NCBI GenBank assembly: GCA_003151895.1
Contig: PLYX01000232.1
Coordinates: 2,756-11,544 of the forward strand
Length of the DNA: 8,789 nucleotides
Direction of reading: 5' to 3'
Origin: Solirubrobacterales bacterium
GTDB lineage: Bacteria > Actinomycetota > Thermoleophilia > Solirubrobacterales > Solirubrobacteraceae
Shown: piece after piece, positions 1-5,891 of the stretch
Numbering within the stretch: position 1 is the first letter of the stretch
How the letters are laid out: each line of letters opens with the position of its first letter
The notes under the pieces: model-generated
The model's input: only the letters and a program-made list of their open reading frames with translations
Told to the model about the DNA's origin: nothing
Database searches by the model: none
Program-made: the position numbers and the translations under genes

Positions 1-24
1 CGAGTTCGAGTCTCGCTAGCTCCA
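1..24 (+). tRNA. 3' end of a tRNA, probably tRNA-Ala (5' part outside window)
   Basis: Bases 1-16 form the T arm: CGAG, the 7-nt loop TTCGAGT (G53, T54, T55, C56, G57, A58 all in place), then CTCGC. Four stem pairs are visible; the fifth partner lies left of the window. Bases 17-23 (TAGCTCC) are the acceptor 3' strand and A24 is the discriminator. CCA is not encoded. The acceptor 3' strand with U at position 70 is that of bacterial tRNA-Ala (5' strand GGGGCTA, G3:U70 identity pair), which is why alanine is proposed. The anticodon is not visible, so the identity is inferred. An integrase gene pointing at this end marks it as the likely integration target. Confidence 0.75.
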
Positions 25-60
25 TAGCCGAATCCCCAGCATTCATGCGGGTTTTCGGCT
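1..60. other. Probable left attachment site (attL) region
   Basis: A tyrosine integrase gene runs towards, and stays open across, a tRNA 3' end. This is the usual arrangement for elements that integrate into tRNA genes and rebuild the tRNA 3' end. The core crossover should lie in the T arm/acceptor part (1-24) or just past it. The matching direct repeat (attR) was not found in the window, so the core length cannot be defined. Confidence 0.45.
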
Positions 61-1630
61 TCTCGCGAAGGCGGCTGGACCTGGTCCGAGGGGCCTTCTG
101 GGGGGTTTTGGTCCCATTGCCGGTCCCAAACCCCCCATTTGAAGCGCTCCGCCCAGCGTGCTCGGCCTGCCCACGCGCGGTGCGGATGAGTGCGTCGAAG
201 CTCGTTCCGTGGCTGCGATCCACCCTCTGCTCGAGCTGCGCGTAGACGTCGAGGGTCATCTTCGAGTCAGCGTGACCGACCTGGCCCATGACCCACTTCA
301 CGTCGAAGTTGTTCGCCAGCAGAGCGATCGAGATGTAGGTGCGCCTGAGCGTGTGCGGGGTCGTGTGAGGCAGCGGCGGCAATCCTCTGGCCGTGAGCCG
401 CTCGGTGGCGCGCTTGGCCGCCTCACGCACGATCGCCTCGACTCGTCCATAGCTCATACGGGTGCCGTGGAGGTTCGGCACCAGGTAGTCATCCGGGCCA
501 GTCGGAGCGCCGATCCGGCGCAACCGGTCGATGTGCTCAACGACCGTCTCTACGAGATCGGGGCTCATCTGCACCTCACGGATGCCTGTCTCGGTCTTCG
601 AGTCGGGGATCCGGAAGCGAGCGCCGTTGGGGTCGTGAACGCGGACGTGGCCGATCTTCATGTCGCACAGCTCGCTGGCTCGTGGGCCGCCACGACCCAG
701 TATCTCCACGACCACCCGCCGGCCAGCGTAACCCCGGCCTGCTTGCAGTCCGAGCCGTGAGAGGTGATAGCTGACGGTCGACTTGGCCAGCCCCAGCCGC
801 TTGGCGATCTGAATCGGTGTCTTGCCCTGCGCGAAGAGCTGAGCGACCATCGCGGCCGTGAGACCCAGCTCACCGGGTGCGGGGATCTGCCCGAGTGAGA
901 CGTCCTGTTCTGAGGCGGCGTCGATCAGGGCGGCAAGCTCGTCGATCTCGAGGAAGGTGCGCTTGGGCTTCGGCACGTGAACATGCATACGCTTCCCGCG
1001 CGCGTGGTTGTGCTCGATGTGCCCATCCTCGACCGCGTCTTCCAGGATCCCCGCAAGCGCGTCGATCGTCTTGCGGACCGAGCCCGGTGACAGCGGCACC
1101 ATGCGTTGCCCGTGCTTGTTGCGTAGATCGGCCCCCGCCTCGATCGCCTCGCGCAACTCTCTGGCCTGCCCCAGCTTGTGCGCCTTGAACGCAAGACAGA
1201 GGTCTCCGTCGATCTGATCCAGCCTGTATTTGGCGAAGAACGGCAGCAGATGGGACTCGATCAGCCACCGATAGTAGTCCTCCGTATTCTTTGTGATTGG
1301 CTTTGCACCGAGCACGCCGTCGATCTTCGCCCGCAGCCAGCGTGAGGAGTACTCGAGAAACGTGGGCATCCCCGCGTCGGTCAGTGTGCGCACCGGCGAT
1401 TGCCGCTCCGGCGGCGTCCAGACCTTGGCCTTGACGCGGGCGAGGATGTTCTCGAGTTCGACCGCGGCCGTTCGCTCATTCCAGCCGCCCCCACAGCCGC
1501 ACTCGCAGTCACGCCGCTCGTGCAGGCGCACGGTCTCCCGTTTGCCATAGGCGCGGAAGCGCAGCCGGAAGCAGAGCGTCCCGTCGCCGACGGTCTCCGT
1601 GGTGATCGTGCCTGTAGCCGGGCGTGCCAT
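1..1630 (-). CDS. int: Tyrosine recombinase/integrase with an internal HTH insertion (3' end outside window)
   Basis: Site-specific integrase, likely catalysing insertion at and excision from the adjacent tRNA. The frame is open for 543 codons from ATG 1628-1630 to the window edge with no stop. Layout: arm-binding-like N-terminus (about 1-75) with a CxCxC cluster (C42, C44, C46); core-binding helical domain (about 90-220); catalytic domain with R317 (PRASEL), K345 (DSKTETG), H426-x-x-R429 (PHTLRR), H453 (VGHADS) and Tyr463 (DVYA). All catalytic residues are present. About residues 252-300 are an HTH (QIAKRLGLAKSTVSYHLSRL) inserted between the first catalytic-domain helix and the strand/helix carrying R317. 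After about residue 490 the tail is basic and low-complexity. The ATG overlaps the upstream gene's stop (TGATG), so translation is probably coupled; no clear SD is seen. Confidence 0.93.
   Translation of the reverse strand, partial: MARPATGTITTETVGDGTLCFRLRFRAYGKRETVRLHERRDCECGCGGGWNERTAAVELENILARVKAKVWTPPERQSPVRTLTDAGMPTFLEYSSRWLRAKIDGVLGAKPITKNTEDYYRWLIESHLLPFFAKYRLDQIDGDLCLAFKAHKLGQARELREAIEAGADLRNKHGQRMVPLSPGSVRKTIDALAGILEDAVEDGHIEHNHARGKRMHVHVPKPKRTFLEIDELAALIDAASEQDVSLGQIPAPGELGLTAAMVAQLFAQGKTPIQIAKRLGLAKSTVSYHLSRLGLQAGRGYAGRRVVVEILGRGGPRASELCDMKIGHVRVHDPNGARFRIPDSKTETGIREVQMSPDLVETVVEHIDRLRRIGAPTGPDDYLVPNLHGTRMSYGRVEAIVREAAKRATERLTARGLPPLPHTTPHTLRRTYISIALLANNFDVKWVMGQVGHADSKMTLDVYAQLEQRVDRSHGTSFDALIRTARGQAEHAGRSASNGGFGTGNGTKTPQKAPRTRSSRLREKPKTRMNAGDSAMELARLEL
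26..63 (+). terminator. Hairpin just downstream of the tRNA, possible terminator
   Basis: AGCCGAA (26-32) pairs perfectly with TTCGGCT (54-60). Inside it CCC (34-36) can pair with GGG (49-51) and GCA (39-41) with TGC (46-48) around a 4-nt loop. It begins two bases after the tRNA discriminator base, as expected for a tRNA terminator, but the following T tract is poor (TCT). It also lies inside the antisense integrase frame and could be a recombinase-related dyad instead. Confidence 0.4.
99..137. repeat. Perfect 10-bp inverted repeat near attL with internal GGTCCC repeats
   Basis: TGGGGGGTTT (99-108) and AAACCCCCCA (128-137) are exact reverse complements around a 19-base spacer. Within it GGTCCC occurs twice in direct orientation (110-115 and 122-127). 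It lies about 75 bases inside the element from the tRNA, within the 3' part of the integrase frame. Possible roles are integrase arm-type sites or a structured RNA/terminator; the sequence alone does not decide. Confidence 0.5.
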
Positions 1631-2151
1631 CAGATCGCCCCGATTCTGTCACGACGCGGTCGGCCAGCAAAGGGCGCGCGGACTCCTCGCGCGTACGGGT
1701 CGCGGATCTCCAGCAGCGGGGCGTCGGTGGGGTATGGAGTGGGGCGCGCCGGCTTACGACGCGGCTTGCCGCCCGCCGGCGCTGGCGCTCGACCTGCTTG
1801 GTTTTTCCGCAAGGCGGCCCTGGCTGTGCCGAGGTCGAAACGGATGCGCGCCTTGGGTCCGTCTCCGATCCGTATGGCCCCAAGGTCGTCCGCGTGTTCG
1901 TAGACCCACGCCCGGTTCAGGCCCAGGTGCCGGGCGAGCTGCGAGACGGTGAGCAGTCCCACGGGTCGTCGAGCCTGTCCCTGCTCCTGGTTCTGTTGCT
2001 GATGGCGCAGGAGCTGAGCTACACGGGTCGCGACTTGGTCCACGGCTCCTGGCGTGAGATCGACCGCTACTCGTCGTGCGATCGCTCCGAGACCTCGCGT
2101 GACTGGCTTGCGGGTGCCGCGTGTGGCCGGTGTGGTGGTCAATGTCCTCAT
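1630..2151 (-). CDS. HTH DNA-binding protein, excisionase-like
   Basis: 173 aa. A basic N-terminus and an amphipathic segment (LTPGAVDQVATRVAQLLRHQ, about 33-52) precede a MerR/excisionase-type HTH at about 66-110 (LTVSQLARHLGLNRAWVYEH, then a wing ending in KARIRFDL). The C-terminal third is basic, rich in Arg and Pro, and probably disordered. Start chosen at ATG 2149-2151 because AAGGAGG (2160-2166) lies 8 bases upstream. Its TGA overlaps the integrase ATG by one base, the typical position of a recombination directionality factor or integrase-linked regulator. Role as an excisionase is inferred from domain and position; it could equally be a transcriptional regulator. Confidence 0.85.
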   Translation of the reverse strand: MRTLTTTPATRGTRKPVTRGLGAIARRVAVDLTPGAVDQVATRVAQLLRHQQQNQEQGQARRPVGLLTVSQLARHLGLNRAWVYEHADDLGAIRIGDGPKARIRFDLGTARAALRKNQAGRAPAPAGGKPRRKPARPTPYPTDAPLLEIRDPYARGVRAPFAGRPRRDRIGAI

Positions 2152-2159
2152 CTCGATTT

Positions 2160-2166
2160 CCTCCTT
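2160..2166 (-). promoter_or_regulatory. Strong ribosome binding site of the HTH gene
   Basis: AAGGAGG on the minus strand, 8 bases before ATG 2149-2151; it fixes that start. It is the strongest SD before the HTH-integrase pair, so it probably sets translation of both coupled genes. Confidence 0.8.
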
Positions 2167-2199
2167 GATCGTCGAATCTCTTCTTGCTGGTTGGCTGGT

Positions 2200-2625
2200 C
2201 TACCGCCCGCGATAGCCGGCACGCGCCTCGATTCGCGTTTCGCTCAGCCACGTGTGCAGGTCGTCGGGGTTGAATCTGACGTAATGGCCCAAGCGGTGGT
2301 GGGGGATCGTTCCGGCGCGGGCTTGCGCCAAGAGCCAGGTGTATGGGACGCCGAGGAGCGTGCTTGCGGCCTTTGCGTCGATCAGCGGTGTGAACCTGCG
2401 GCCGGTCTCCTGGATGACTCCCGTGTCGGGGGCGATGCCGCGGTGGGGCTTGTAGCGGTGGTCGCGGGGTCTTGGGTGTCGTTGCAGGTGGATCGTGGCG
2501 GGTGTCCTGTGCGCGACCGGTCCGGTCCCGGGTGTCCGGGGCCGTTCCCAGGGATCGCTCGTCCTGAGGCTCCCGGGGCGTTTGCGCCCTGTACCGCGGT
2601 GGGGGATCACTGTGAGGGCTTGCAT
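2200..2625 (-). CDS. Small HTH protein, excisionase family (helix_turn_helix type 17-like)
   Basis: 141 aa from ATG 2623-2625. The first about 75 residues are Arg/Pro/His-rich with no recognisable domain. The last about 60 form an excisionase-like winged HTH: LIDAKAASTLLGVPYTWLLA, then ARAGTIPHHRLGHYVRFNPDDLHTWL split into the usual recognition helix, wing and final helix. A longer frame extends upstream to 2925, but GAAAGG (2635-2640) sits 9 bases before this ATG, and the longer version would overlap the M48 gene with Pro/Arg-rich, uncharacteristic sequence. An ATG at 2634 is also possible but has no spacing from the SD. The next gene starts 48 bases downstream, so the two HTH genes and the integrase probably share an mRNA. 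Likely DNA bending/excision factor or regulator. Confidence 0.82.
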   Translation of the reverse strand: MQALTVIPHRGTGRKRPGSLRTSDPWERPRTPGTGPVAHRTPATIHLQRHPRPRDHRYKPHRGIAPDTGVIQETGRRFTPLIDAKAASTLLGVPYTWLLAQARAGTIPHHRLGHYVRFNPDDLHTWLSETRIEARAGYRGR

Positions 2626-2664
2626 TGTTCTCATCCTTTCTCTTGGTCGTATCTCGATTCGACA

Positions 2665-2683
2665 AGGTCGGCCCTGCCGACCT
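2665..2683. promoter_or_regulatory. Perfect palindrome in the leader of the HTH/integrase genes
   Basis: AGGTCGGC (2665-2672) and GCCGACCT (2676-2683) are exact inverted repeats with a CCT spacer. The dyad lies between a TTGACA box (2715-2720) and the HTH gene start (2625), so it could be an operator or a leader hairpin. No T tract follows on either strand, which argues against a terminator. Confidence 0.45.
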
Positions 2684-2714
2684 GGGTGCCAAAACAGCGG
2701 GCCGGTCATGGTTC

Positions 2715-2720
2715 TGTCAA
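2715..2720 (-). promoter_or_regulatory. TTGACA -35-like box upstream of the HTH/integrase genes
   Basis: Exact TTGACA on the minus strand. At 17-18 bases spacing the -10 would be CTGTTT or TGTTTT, a poor match, so this is a weak promoter or one needing an activator. It lies in the 230-base gap between the M48 gene and the HTH gene, the place where an independent integrase-module promoter would be expected. Confidence 0.3.
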
Positions 2721-2855
2721 GGGAAGGCCGCAAGGCCCCGCCGTAGGCGGCCCCATAGGGGTTCCCTTTACAGGTTCTGAGCGGTCCGCTACCACGGGCG
2801 CGATCCTCGACAAGGGCGCCCGGCGGGCATGCCGGTGTGCTCATGACGGTCGTGC

Positions 2856-3683
2856 TCATGCCGGGTGGTGGTAGAGGCGGTCTATGCGGTGCTCTGTCGG
2901 GGGGTGGGAGTGCTCGGTGAGCCATACGAACGGGACTGGTATGTCGTTCTGCAGGGCGCAGGTGTCAAGGAACTCGCTGAGCCCCGCTGCTTGTCCGAGG
3001 TTCGCGGCGTAGTGGTCCGCGTGGTGCTCGCGTGCTCGCCAGTAGACGCCCCACATGGTGCGCACGGGCCACATTCCCGCGGCTCCGGTCGCGATGAACG
3101 CGATCGTTTTCAGTCCGCGGTGCACCTCTCCGCGTGGCGGCGTCGTGAGACGGTGGATCGCCGCCGCCAGTCTCCCGTCGCTTGAGTTGAGGTGTCCGAG
3201 CTCGTGTGCGATCACGGGCTCCAGATACCCCGTCTCCAAGAGGCCGCGGGTGACCATCAGCGTGTCCGCATAGACCGACGCGTTGACGTCCTCTGCGTCG
3301 AGCACGAACCAGCGGCGCGGCTCACGCAACCCAGGGTTAGCCTGCCCCAGCTGAGCGATCGCGTCCTCGTAGATGAGCCGCTCGCGCTCTGAGGGCGTGC
3401 GGCCTCCCATCTGCTGCTGCCACCACCAGCCTCCCAACGGCAGGATCAGGGTCGCCAGCGACAGGACGAGCGGACCGTACGCGAGGACCAACGCGATCGT
3501 GTTCACGGGACTGGTGGTCTGCCCGAGGATTTTCAAGCCGACCCACAGGATGGAGTAGGTGAGCATCCCGCGGACGAACGCGCACGGCAGTTGCAACACG
3601 AGCGTGATCGCGTACAGCATCAGCCAGCCCGGGGCCAGCTCTTCCTTTGAGATCAGATAGGCGCCTGTCCTTGGCGTACTCAC
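2856..3683 (-). CDS. Membrane M48-family (HtpX-like) zinc metallopeptidase
   Basis: 275 aa, integral membrane protease likely acting on membrane or membrane-proximal proteins. Hydrophobic segments lie at about 20-52 and 62-88, with a further weak one near 192-212. The zinc site HELGH is at 160-164, the third ligand is E219 in REHHADHYAA (E-x-x-x-D), and the M48 C-terminal signature HSHPPTEHRIDRL is at 258-270. Active-site residues are intact. Start chosen at GTG 3681-3683 because AGGAGG (3690-3695) lies 6 bases upstream; a TTG at 3743 would extend it by 20 residues into the upstream gene without an SD. It follows the winged-helix gene after 32 bases and is probably on the same mRNA. M48 proteases are not core conjugation genes; its substrate here is unknown. 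Confidence 0.92.
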   Translation of the reverse strand: MSTPRTGAYLISKEELAPGWLMLYAITLVLQLPCAFVRGMLTYSILWVGLKILGQTTSPVNTIALVLAYGPLVLSLATLILPLGGWWWQQQMGGRTPSERERLIYEDAIAQLGQANPGLREPRRWFVLDAEDVNASVYADTLMVTRGLLETGYLEPVIAHELGHLNSSDGRLAAAIHRLTTPPRGEVHRGLKTIAFIATGAAGMWPVRTMWGVYWRAREHHADHYAANLGQAAGLSEFLDTCALQNDIPVPFVWLTEHSHPPTEHRIDRLYHHPA

Positions 3684-3689
3684 GGTCTG

Positions 3690-3695
3690 CCTCCT
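3690..3695 (-). promoter_or_regulatory. Ribosome binding site of the M48 peptidase gene
   Basis: AGGAGG 6 bases before GTG 3681-3683. It lies in the gap after the upstream gene's stop (3716) and decides the start against the longer TTG alternative. Confidence 0.8.
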
Positions 3696-3715
3696 TACAT
3701 CGGGTTCGACTTCTC

Positions 3716-4081
3716 TCACCCTGTATGTCGTTGCAACTGCCAACCTGACCCCCCCCTGAAAAAGCGCGTGTCCTTCCCCCGGTAGAGGTGCGCGGAGACG
3801 TTCGTCACGGGCACACCCAGCGCATCAGCGATCTGCGCGGGCAGCGAGCCGGGATGATCGGCGAGGTATGCCGCGACCTCGTCTTGGGATACGCGCCGCT
3901 TACCGGACGCGCTCCTTGACCCCTGGCCGGTGAGCGCGGCGCGGGCCGCTAACAGGCGGTTGCGCTCGCTCACCAGCTCCCGGTAGCCCGACAGCTTGCC
4001 TTCCACGCGGTCAAGCTCGGCGTCGATACCCCGGATCACGCCCCTCGCACCGCGCCCCACAGTCCCCTTGTGCTCGGTCAT
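3716..4081 (-). CDS. Coiled-coil plus winged-helix DNA-binding protein
   Basis: 121 aa. Residues about 18-50 (GIDAELDRVEGKLSGYRELV and onwards) form a probable coiled coil, suitable for dimerisation. Residues about 64-117 look like a winged helix: VSQDEVAAYLADHPGSLPAQ, then IADALGVPVTNVSAHLYRGK, then a wing DTRFFRGGSGWQL. Comparable to small actinobacterial 'winged helix' proteins of unknown role. ATG 4079-4081 is preceded by GAAAGG nine bases upstream. First gene of the leftward transcript, about 35 bases from the predicted transcription start, beside a dyad that could be its operator. Autoregulation and control of the divergent ATPase gene are inferences from position only. Confidence 0.8.
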   Translation of the reverse strand: MTEHKGTVGRGARGVIRGIDAELDRVEGKLSGYRELVSERNRLLAARAALTGQGSRSASGKRRVSQDEVAAYLADHPGSLPAQIADALGVPVTNVSAHLYRGKDTRFFRGGSGWQLQRHTG

Positions 4082-4108
4082 CCTCGTTCGCCTTTCTTCT
4101 CGCCTGTC

Positions 4109-4145
4109 GTGAACATGCTCGCATCATAGTGTACTATCACTCTGA
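4109..4145 (+). promoter_or_regulatory. Rightward promoter for a leaderless coupling-ATPase mRNA
   Basis: TACTAT (4132-4137) is a fair -10 box and lies 7 bases before the A of ATG 4145, so the predicted start of transcription is the start codon itself. The -35 position at 17 bases spacing is GTGAAC (4109-4114), a partial match. There is no SD before this ATG, which agrees with a leaderless message, a common arrangement in actinobacteria. Confidence 0.5.
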
Positions 4146-4151
4146 TGTCAA
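4123..4151 (-). promoter_or_regulatory. Near-consensus leftward sigma70-type promoter
   Basis: On the minus strand TTGACA (4146-4151) is followed after exactly 17 bases by TATGAT (4123-4128), five of six matches to TATAAT. Predicted start is about 4116, giving a leader of about 35 bases before ATG 4081. It would drive the winged-helix and M48 genes and possibly everything through the integrase. Its -35 box lies inside the 4139-4160 inverted repeat and overlaps the start codon of the divergent ATPase gene. Confidence 0.75.
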
Positions 4152-4160
4152 TATCAGAGT
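4126..4160. promoter_or_regulatory. Double dyad (probable operator) across the divergent promoters
   Basis: Two perfect inverted repeats lie side by side. ATAGT-GT-ACTAT is at 4126-4137. ACTCTGAT-GTCAAT-ATCAGAGT is at 4139-4160. The second has 8-bp arms with a 6-bp spacer, the shape expected for a dimeric winged-helix or HTH repressor. It covers the leftward -35 box and the predicted rightward transcription/translation start, so a bound protein could block both directions. It could also form a hairpin in the ATPase mRNA only if transcription started upstream of 4139. Confidence 0.6.
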
Positions 4161-5884
4161 CAGGAAGATCCTGGGGTCCCTCCCACCAGTACCGGCCCCC
4201 GCCACGCGAGGGCAAAAGCCAGCTGTGGGCCGTCATGCTCGTGCTCGGCCTGCTTGCGCTCGAGCTGTGCGCCGGTCCGGTCGGGGTCAACCCGATCTCA
4301 TCGACCCTGCGCATGATGGGTGACTGGCCGCTCGCGTTCATCGGCCTCGCGCTGTTCGTGCGCTTGTTCCCCGCGAGCTGGTTTCTCAGGCTCGTGGATA
4401 GGCCATCCAGCGGTGCGAGCATCCCGTCCCAGACCCCGACGCCGCGCATCCGGATCGTGAGCGTCGGCGAGAGGGTCCGCGCGCAGTCGCTGCGGCTCGG
4501 CGGCGGCGCCTATCTCGGACTCGCGCCCGGTGGCACGTGGGTCACCGCCGACCCCGAGCACGGCGTCATGGTGCTCGGACCGCCCCGGTCGGGCAAGACG
4601 AGCATGATTGTGATCCCGTCGATACTCGCGGCGCCCGGCGCGGTCATCTCCACGGCGACAAAGGCGGACGTCATGGACGCGACCTGGCGGGCGCGCTCAG
4701 AGGTCGGACAGGTGTGGCTGTTCGACCCCTCCGGCGAGCGCTCCCAGTGGCCCTCGGGGATACGACGTTTGTCGTGGTCGCCGGTCGCCGCCGCCTCGAC
4801 GTGGGACGGGGCGCTCATCATGGCACGCGCGATGGCCGCGGCCAGCTCGCCGGCGAAGGGGACGACCAACGAGCACCACTGGCGCGAGCGCTCCACCGCA
4901 CTGCTCGCGCCACTCCTGCACGCGGCGAACATCACCGAGCGGCCGATCGCCGAGGTACTGCGCTGGGTGCTACGTCAAGACCTCGACGCCGCAGCCCAGA
5001 CGCTTGAAGATCATGGCACGGACATCGCCGCCGACGTGCTCGCGGGGATCAAGAGAACAGATGAGCGCGAGCGCTCCTCGATCTTCTCAGCCACCGCCGG
5101 TGTGCTCGCCGCCTACAACGCCGACGCCACGCGCGCGAACGCGGCGCATCCGAACTTCGACGCGTCACGATTCGCCAGCTCGACCGACACGGTCTACATC
5201 ACCGCGCCCGCGCACAAGCAGGCACTCTGCGCGCCCTTGGTCGTCGGGCTCTTGGAGCAGATACGCCACAGCACCTACGAGCACGCCCCCGACGCCATCC
5301 GGGAAGGGCGACCGCCTGTCTACCTCTGCCTTGATGAGGTCGCGAACATCGCGCCGATCCACGACCTCCCAGCGCTCGTCTCAGAAGCGGGCGGGCAACG
5401 GCTGCATGTCATGGCATGCCTGCAGGATCTCTCACAGGCGCGTAAACGCTGGGGCGACTCCACCGCCGACGGGTTCCTCTCGCTCTTCCAGACCAAGCTG
5501 ATCCTCAACGGGATCGCCGACCCCAAAACGCTCGACGCAATCTCGCTCTGCCTCGGTGAATACGACCGGCAGCTTGTCTCCCACACGCTCGGGCGATCGG
5601 AAACCAAAGAGTTCTTCGAGCCCAGCCGGCCGACCGAGAGCGAGAGCGTCACCTACCACACGCAGCGACAGCGCACGCTCTCGCCCGGGGAGATCGCCCG
5701 GCTTCCGCCCGGACGCGCGCTGCTGCTGCAGGGCACGCGCTGGGGGCTCATTCGGACGACGGCTTGGCACCGGACGGAGCCTTGGGCGAGCATTGCTCAG
5801 GCAGATGCATCGCGCTCCATGAACAGACATGCAAGCTCGGTCGACATAATCGCCGGTCAACAAGTGGCGGCGCCATGCCGATAA
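4145..5884 (+). CDS. TraG/VirD4-type coupling ATPase (TraM-recognition family)
   Basis: 579 aa. In type IV secretion this protein links the processed DNA to the membrane channel and pumps with ATP. Two hydrophobic segments (about 28-45 and 61-80) form the membrane anchor. Walker A is GPPRSGKTS (145-153), followed by the family's DP(S)GE segment (WLFDPSGERS, 191-200); Walker B is VYLCLDEVAN (392-401). QDLSQARKRWG (427-437) and the FLSLFQTKLILNGI strand region are typical of VirD4-like motor domains. Conserved sequence ends near RTEPWASIAQ (543-552), followed by a 27-residue tail. Start at ATG 4145 gives a natural N-terminus before the first membrane segment; no SD, probably leaderless. Followed after 7 bases by the NERD gene. 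Alternatives are a defence-type or remnant ATPase, since no relaxase is visible. Confidence 0.9.
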   Translation: MSISESGRSWGPSHQYRPPPREGKSQLWAVMLVLGLLALELCAGPVGVNPISSTLRMMGDWPLAFIGLALFVRLFPASWFLRLVDRPSSGASIPSQTPTPRIRIVSVGERVRAQSLRLGGGAYLGLAPGGTWVTADPEHGVMVLGPPRSGKTSMIVIPSILAAPGAVISTATKADVMDATWRARSEVGQVWLFDPSGERSQWPSGIRRLSWSPVAAASTWDGALIMARAMAAASSPAKGTTNEHHWRERSTALLAPLLHAANITERPIAEVLRWVLRQDLDAAAQTLEDHGTDIAADVLAGIKRTDERERSSIFSATAGVLAAYNADATRANAAHPNFDASRFASSTDTVYITAPAHKQALCAPLVVGLLEQIRHSTYEHAPDAIREGRPPVYLCLDEVANIAPIHDLPALVSEAGGQRLHVMACLQDLSQARKRWGDSTADGFLSLFQTKLILNGIADPKTLDAISLCLGEYDRQLVSHTLGRSETKEFFEPSRPTESESVTYHTQRQRTLSPGEIARLPPGRALLLQGTRWGLIRTTAWHRTEPWASIAQADASRSMNRHASSVDIIAGQQVAAPCR

Positions 5885-5891
5885 GTTCGAT

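Larger units (their letters stand above)
2626..2855. other. Intergenic leader between the M48 gene and the HTH genes
   Basis: No convincing gene. It holds the TTGACA box, the 2665-2683 palindrome, the SD at 2635-2640 and two short dyads, CCGCC-GTA-GGCGG (2738-2750) and CCCC-ATA-GGGG (2751-2761). Two 9-base copies of GTGCTCATG (2837-2845 and 2852-2860) flank the M48 stop. The short GC dyads might slow transcription leaving the M48 gene, but no U tract follows. Confidence 0.5.

Noticed and set aside
158..760. 200-codon plus-strand frame
   Set aside because: Antisense of the integrase catalytic domain, which carries every expected active-site residue on the other strand.
658..1268. Separate small minus-strand genes in the integrase region (suggesting a broken integrase)
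   Set aside because: They are out-of-frame shadows; a single uninterrupted 543-codon frame from 1630 to 1 encodes the whole integrase, so it is not a pseudogene within the window.
1754..2692. 312-codon minus-strand frame overlapping both HTH genes
   Set aside because: Pro/Arg/His/Asp-rich sequence without any fold signature, out of frame with two better supported genes with ribosome sites.
1624..2874. 416-codon open frame on the plus strand
   Set aside because: Runs antisense across both HTH genes and the intergenic leader. The product has no domain and odd composition, while the minus-strand frames have clear HTH motifs and SD sites. It is a high-GC shadow.
2626..2925. Longer start for the 2200 HTH gene (GTG/ATG upstream to 2925)
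   Set aside because: The added N-terminus is Pro/Arg-rich, overlaps the 3' end of the M48 gene and spans the palindrome and TTGACA box; ATG 2625 has a properly spaced GAAAGG.
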